Notes under the pieces: model-generated
What the model saw: the letters and a program-made list of their open reading frames with translations, nothing else
Told to the model about the DNA's origin: nothing
Databases searched by the model: none
Shown here: positions 14,145 through 15,588 of the stretch, piece by piece
Layout: every line of letters begins with the position of its first letter
Numbering within the stretch: the first letter of the stretch is position 1
From: ZLKRG44 sp964555705
GTDB lineage: Bacteria > Planctomycetota > Phycisphaerae > Phycisphaerales > SM1A02
Direction of reading: 5' to 3'
DNA: 15,588 nucleotides
Assembly (NCBI GenBank): GCA_964555705.1
Contig: CAZKTN010000043.1
Coordinates: forward strand, 1 to 15,588
Program-made: the position numbers and the translations under genes

Positions 14145-15588
14145 ATGTTCCCGATGACGATGCCTCGAACGCTGCTAGGGTGCCTTGACCGCCGGGTGCT
14201 GCTCTTCGATGGGGCGATGGGCACATCGATCCATTCGTGCACGGACTGCCGCCAGGAGGACTGGCTCGGCCGCGACAACTGCACCGACATCCTGGTGCGG
14301 AGCCGGCCCGACATGATCCAGCGGATCCACGAGTCGATGCTCGCGGCAGGCGCCGACATCGTCGAGACCGACACCTTCGGATCCAACAAGCTCGTCGCCG
14401 CGGAGTTCGACCAGGAGATGGTCGGGTGGGTGCACGAGCTCAACGTGCAGGCGGCCCGCATCGCACGCGCCGCGTGCGATCGGCTCTCGACACCGGACCG
14501 GCCGCGCTTTGTCGCAGGGTCGATGGGTCCGGGCACCAAGCTGATCACGCTCGGGCAGACTGACTGGGACACGATGCTCGACAGCTACCGCGTGCAGGCC
14601 GAGGGCCTTCTCGAGGGCGGTGTCGACGCGTTCATGATCGAGACGTGCCAGGACCTGCTGCAGGTCAAGGTCGCGATCAACGCATGCCTTGACGCGCTCG
14701 ACCGCGCGCGCAAGTCCGTCAGCGATGTGCCCATCCTCGTGTCGGTGACGATGGAGACGACGGGCACGATGCTGCTTGGATCCGACATTGCGGCCGTCGT
14801 CAACGCGGTCAAGCCGTTCCCGGTCGCGAGCATCGGCCTCAACTGCGCGACCGGTCCCGTGGAGATGACGCCGCACGTGCAGTACCTGTCGCGGCACTGG
14901 GACCGGCACGTGAGTGTCGTGCCTAACGCGGGGCTCCCGGTGCTCGTCGACGGCAAGACCCACTACCCGCTGCAGCCCGCGGACTTCGCGGAGTCGATGC
15001 GACGGTTCGTGGAGGAGCTCGGCGTGAGTGCGGTGGGCGGATGCTGCGGCACCACGCCTGAGCACATTGCGGCGCTGGCGGGCCTGTTGAGCGGAAGGGC
15101 CGCCGCCCCGCGCGAGATCGTGCCGCAGGCGCCGGGATGCTCGAGCCTCTACGGATTCACGGAGTTCGTCCAGGACAACTCGTGGCTCATCGTCGCCGAG
15201 CGCACCAACGCCAACGGCTCGCGCGCCTTCAAGCGCATGCTCGATGCTGGCGACTGGGACGGCCTCGTGTCGATGGCGCGCGACGAGGTCCGCGACGGCT
15301 CGCACATGCTCGACGTCTGTGTCGACTTCGTCGGCCGCGACGGCGTCGCCGACATGGGCGAGGTCATCTCGCGCTACGTGCGCCAGGTCAACGCGCCGCT
15401 GATGCTCGACTCGACGCAGGCGGACGTGCTCGAGGCGGGCCTCCGCCGCTCGGGCGGCCGCTGCATCGTCAACTCGATCAACCTCGAGGATGGCGAGATC
15501 CGGATGGACACCGTATGCCCGCTGCTCAAGCGCTACGGCGCCGCGTGCGTGGCGCTCACGATCGACGAGGACCCGCAGGCGGGCATGG
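14145..15588 (+). CDS. metH: Cobalamin-dependent methionine synthase, N-terminal part (cut by window edge)
   Basis: Transfers a methyl group from methyltetrahydrofolate through cobalamin to homocysteine, giving methionine, in the cytoplasm. 481 residues are visible with no stop. The homocysteine-binding barrel covers about 15-330: it opens with LLFDGAMGT (near 20-27), includes ETDTFGSN and MIETCQDL, and has the three zinc-binding cysteines Cys234 (GLNC) and Cys300-Cys301 (GGCCGTTP). The methyltetrahydrofolate (pterin-binding) domain begins near 345 with VAERTNANGSRAFKRML and continues through VNSINLEDGE to the edge. The cobalamin and reactivation domains, if present, lie outside. There are three possible in-frame ATGs (14145, 14154, 14160) with no clear SD to choose; 14145 is taken as the longest. 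It is divergent from the regulator gene. Confidence 0.93.
   Translation, partial: MFPMTMPRTLLGCLDRRVLLFDGAMGTSIHSCTDCRQEDWLGRDNCTDILVRSRPDMIQRIHESMLAAGADIVETDTFGSNKLVAAEFDQEMVGWVHELNVQAARIARAACDRLSTPDRPRFVAGSMGPGTKLITLGQTDWDTMLDSYRVQAEGLLEGGVDAFMIETCQDLLQVKVAINACLDALDRARKSVSDVPILVSVTMETTGTMLLGSDIAAVVNAVKPFPVASIGLNCATGPVEMTPHVQYLSRHWDRHVSVVPNAGLPVLVDGKTHYPLQPADFAESMRRFVEELGVSAVGGCCGTTPEHIAALAGLLSGRAAAPREIVPQAPGCSSLYGFTEFVQDNSWLIVAERTNANGSRAFKRMLDAGDWDGLVSMARDEVRDGSHMLDVCVDFVGRDGVADMGEVISRYVRQVNAPLMLDSTQADVLEAGLRRSGGRCIVNSINLEDGEIRMDTVCPLLKRYGAACVALTIDEDPQAGM

Noticed and set aside
14175..15305. A 376-residue minus-strand frame opposite metH
   Set aside because: Mirror of a well-supported methionine synthase with all zinc cysteines in place.
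1..15588. tRNA, rRNA, IS element or prophage genes
   Set aside because: No cloverleaf-type sequence, transposase motif, terminal inverted repeats or phage protein was seen on either strand.

Overview
The window is GC-rich and densely coded, and it looks chromosomal. Family content suggests a Gram-negative, didermic bacterium, most likely a planctomycete of the Phycisphaerae type. The pointers are a six-domain ribosomal protein S1 with a charged tail, a membrane protein carrying a CPKC/CSEC zinc ribbon between two transmembrane segments, a distinctive MFS protein, signal-peptide and lipoprotein genes, and very few Shine-Dalgarno sequences. This taxonomic call is inference from recognised families, not a database result. 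I see no tRNA, rRNA, CRISPR array, IS element or prophage gene.

Layout. On the minus strand, reading right to left from about 13.98 kb, eight genes form one tightly packed run: a winged-helix regulator (13936-13310), S41 peptidase 1 (13313-11874), a secreted LolA/LppX-like protein (11877-10954), S41 peptidase 2 (10911-9493), a NatA-type ABC ATPase (9496-8537), a NatB-type ABC permease (8544-7105), a zinc-ribbon membrane protein (7105-5261) and a HIT-domain protein (5264-4728). Six of the seven junctions overlap by 1-8 nt; the seventh is a 42-nt gap. A repeat-rich, hairpin-rich spacer of about 300 nt follows. Then comes a second minus-strand unit with its own promoter: a small lipoprotein (4426-4142) and an MFS transporter (4112-2775). 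Next are rpsA (2680-893), its intrinsic terminator (about 777-812) and a glycosyltransferase family 2 gene cut by the left edge (755 to <1).

On the plus strand, diverging from the regulator, lies metH (cobalamin-dependent methionine synthase). Only its homocysteine domain and the start of its pterin domain are present before the right edge.

How the parts may work together. A 27-bp inverted repeat at 13958-13984 sits where two overlapping, face-to-face promoters can be drawn, one for the eight-gene run and one for metH. The regulator gene is first in its operon, so autoregulation, with a possible effect on metH, is a reasonable hypothesis. The operon encodes envelope-side proteolysis (two S41 paralogs that lack the usual catalytic lysine), a secreted lipid- or lipoprotein-binding-like protein, an ABC-2 exporter and a zinc-ribbon membrane protein. 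Together these suggest an envelope export or quality-control module that I do not recognise as a named system. The about 150-nt leader of metH and the SD-less, three-hairpin leader of rpsA are the other regulatory points of interest.
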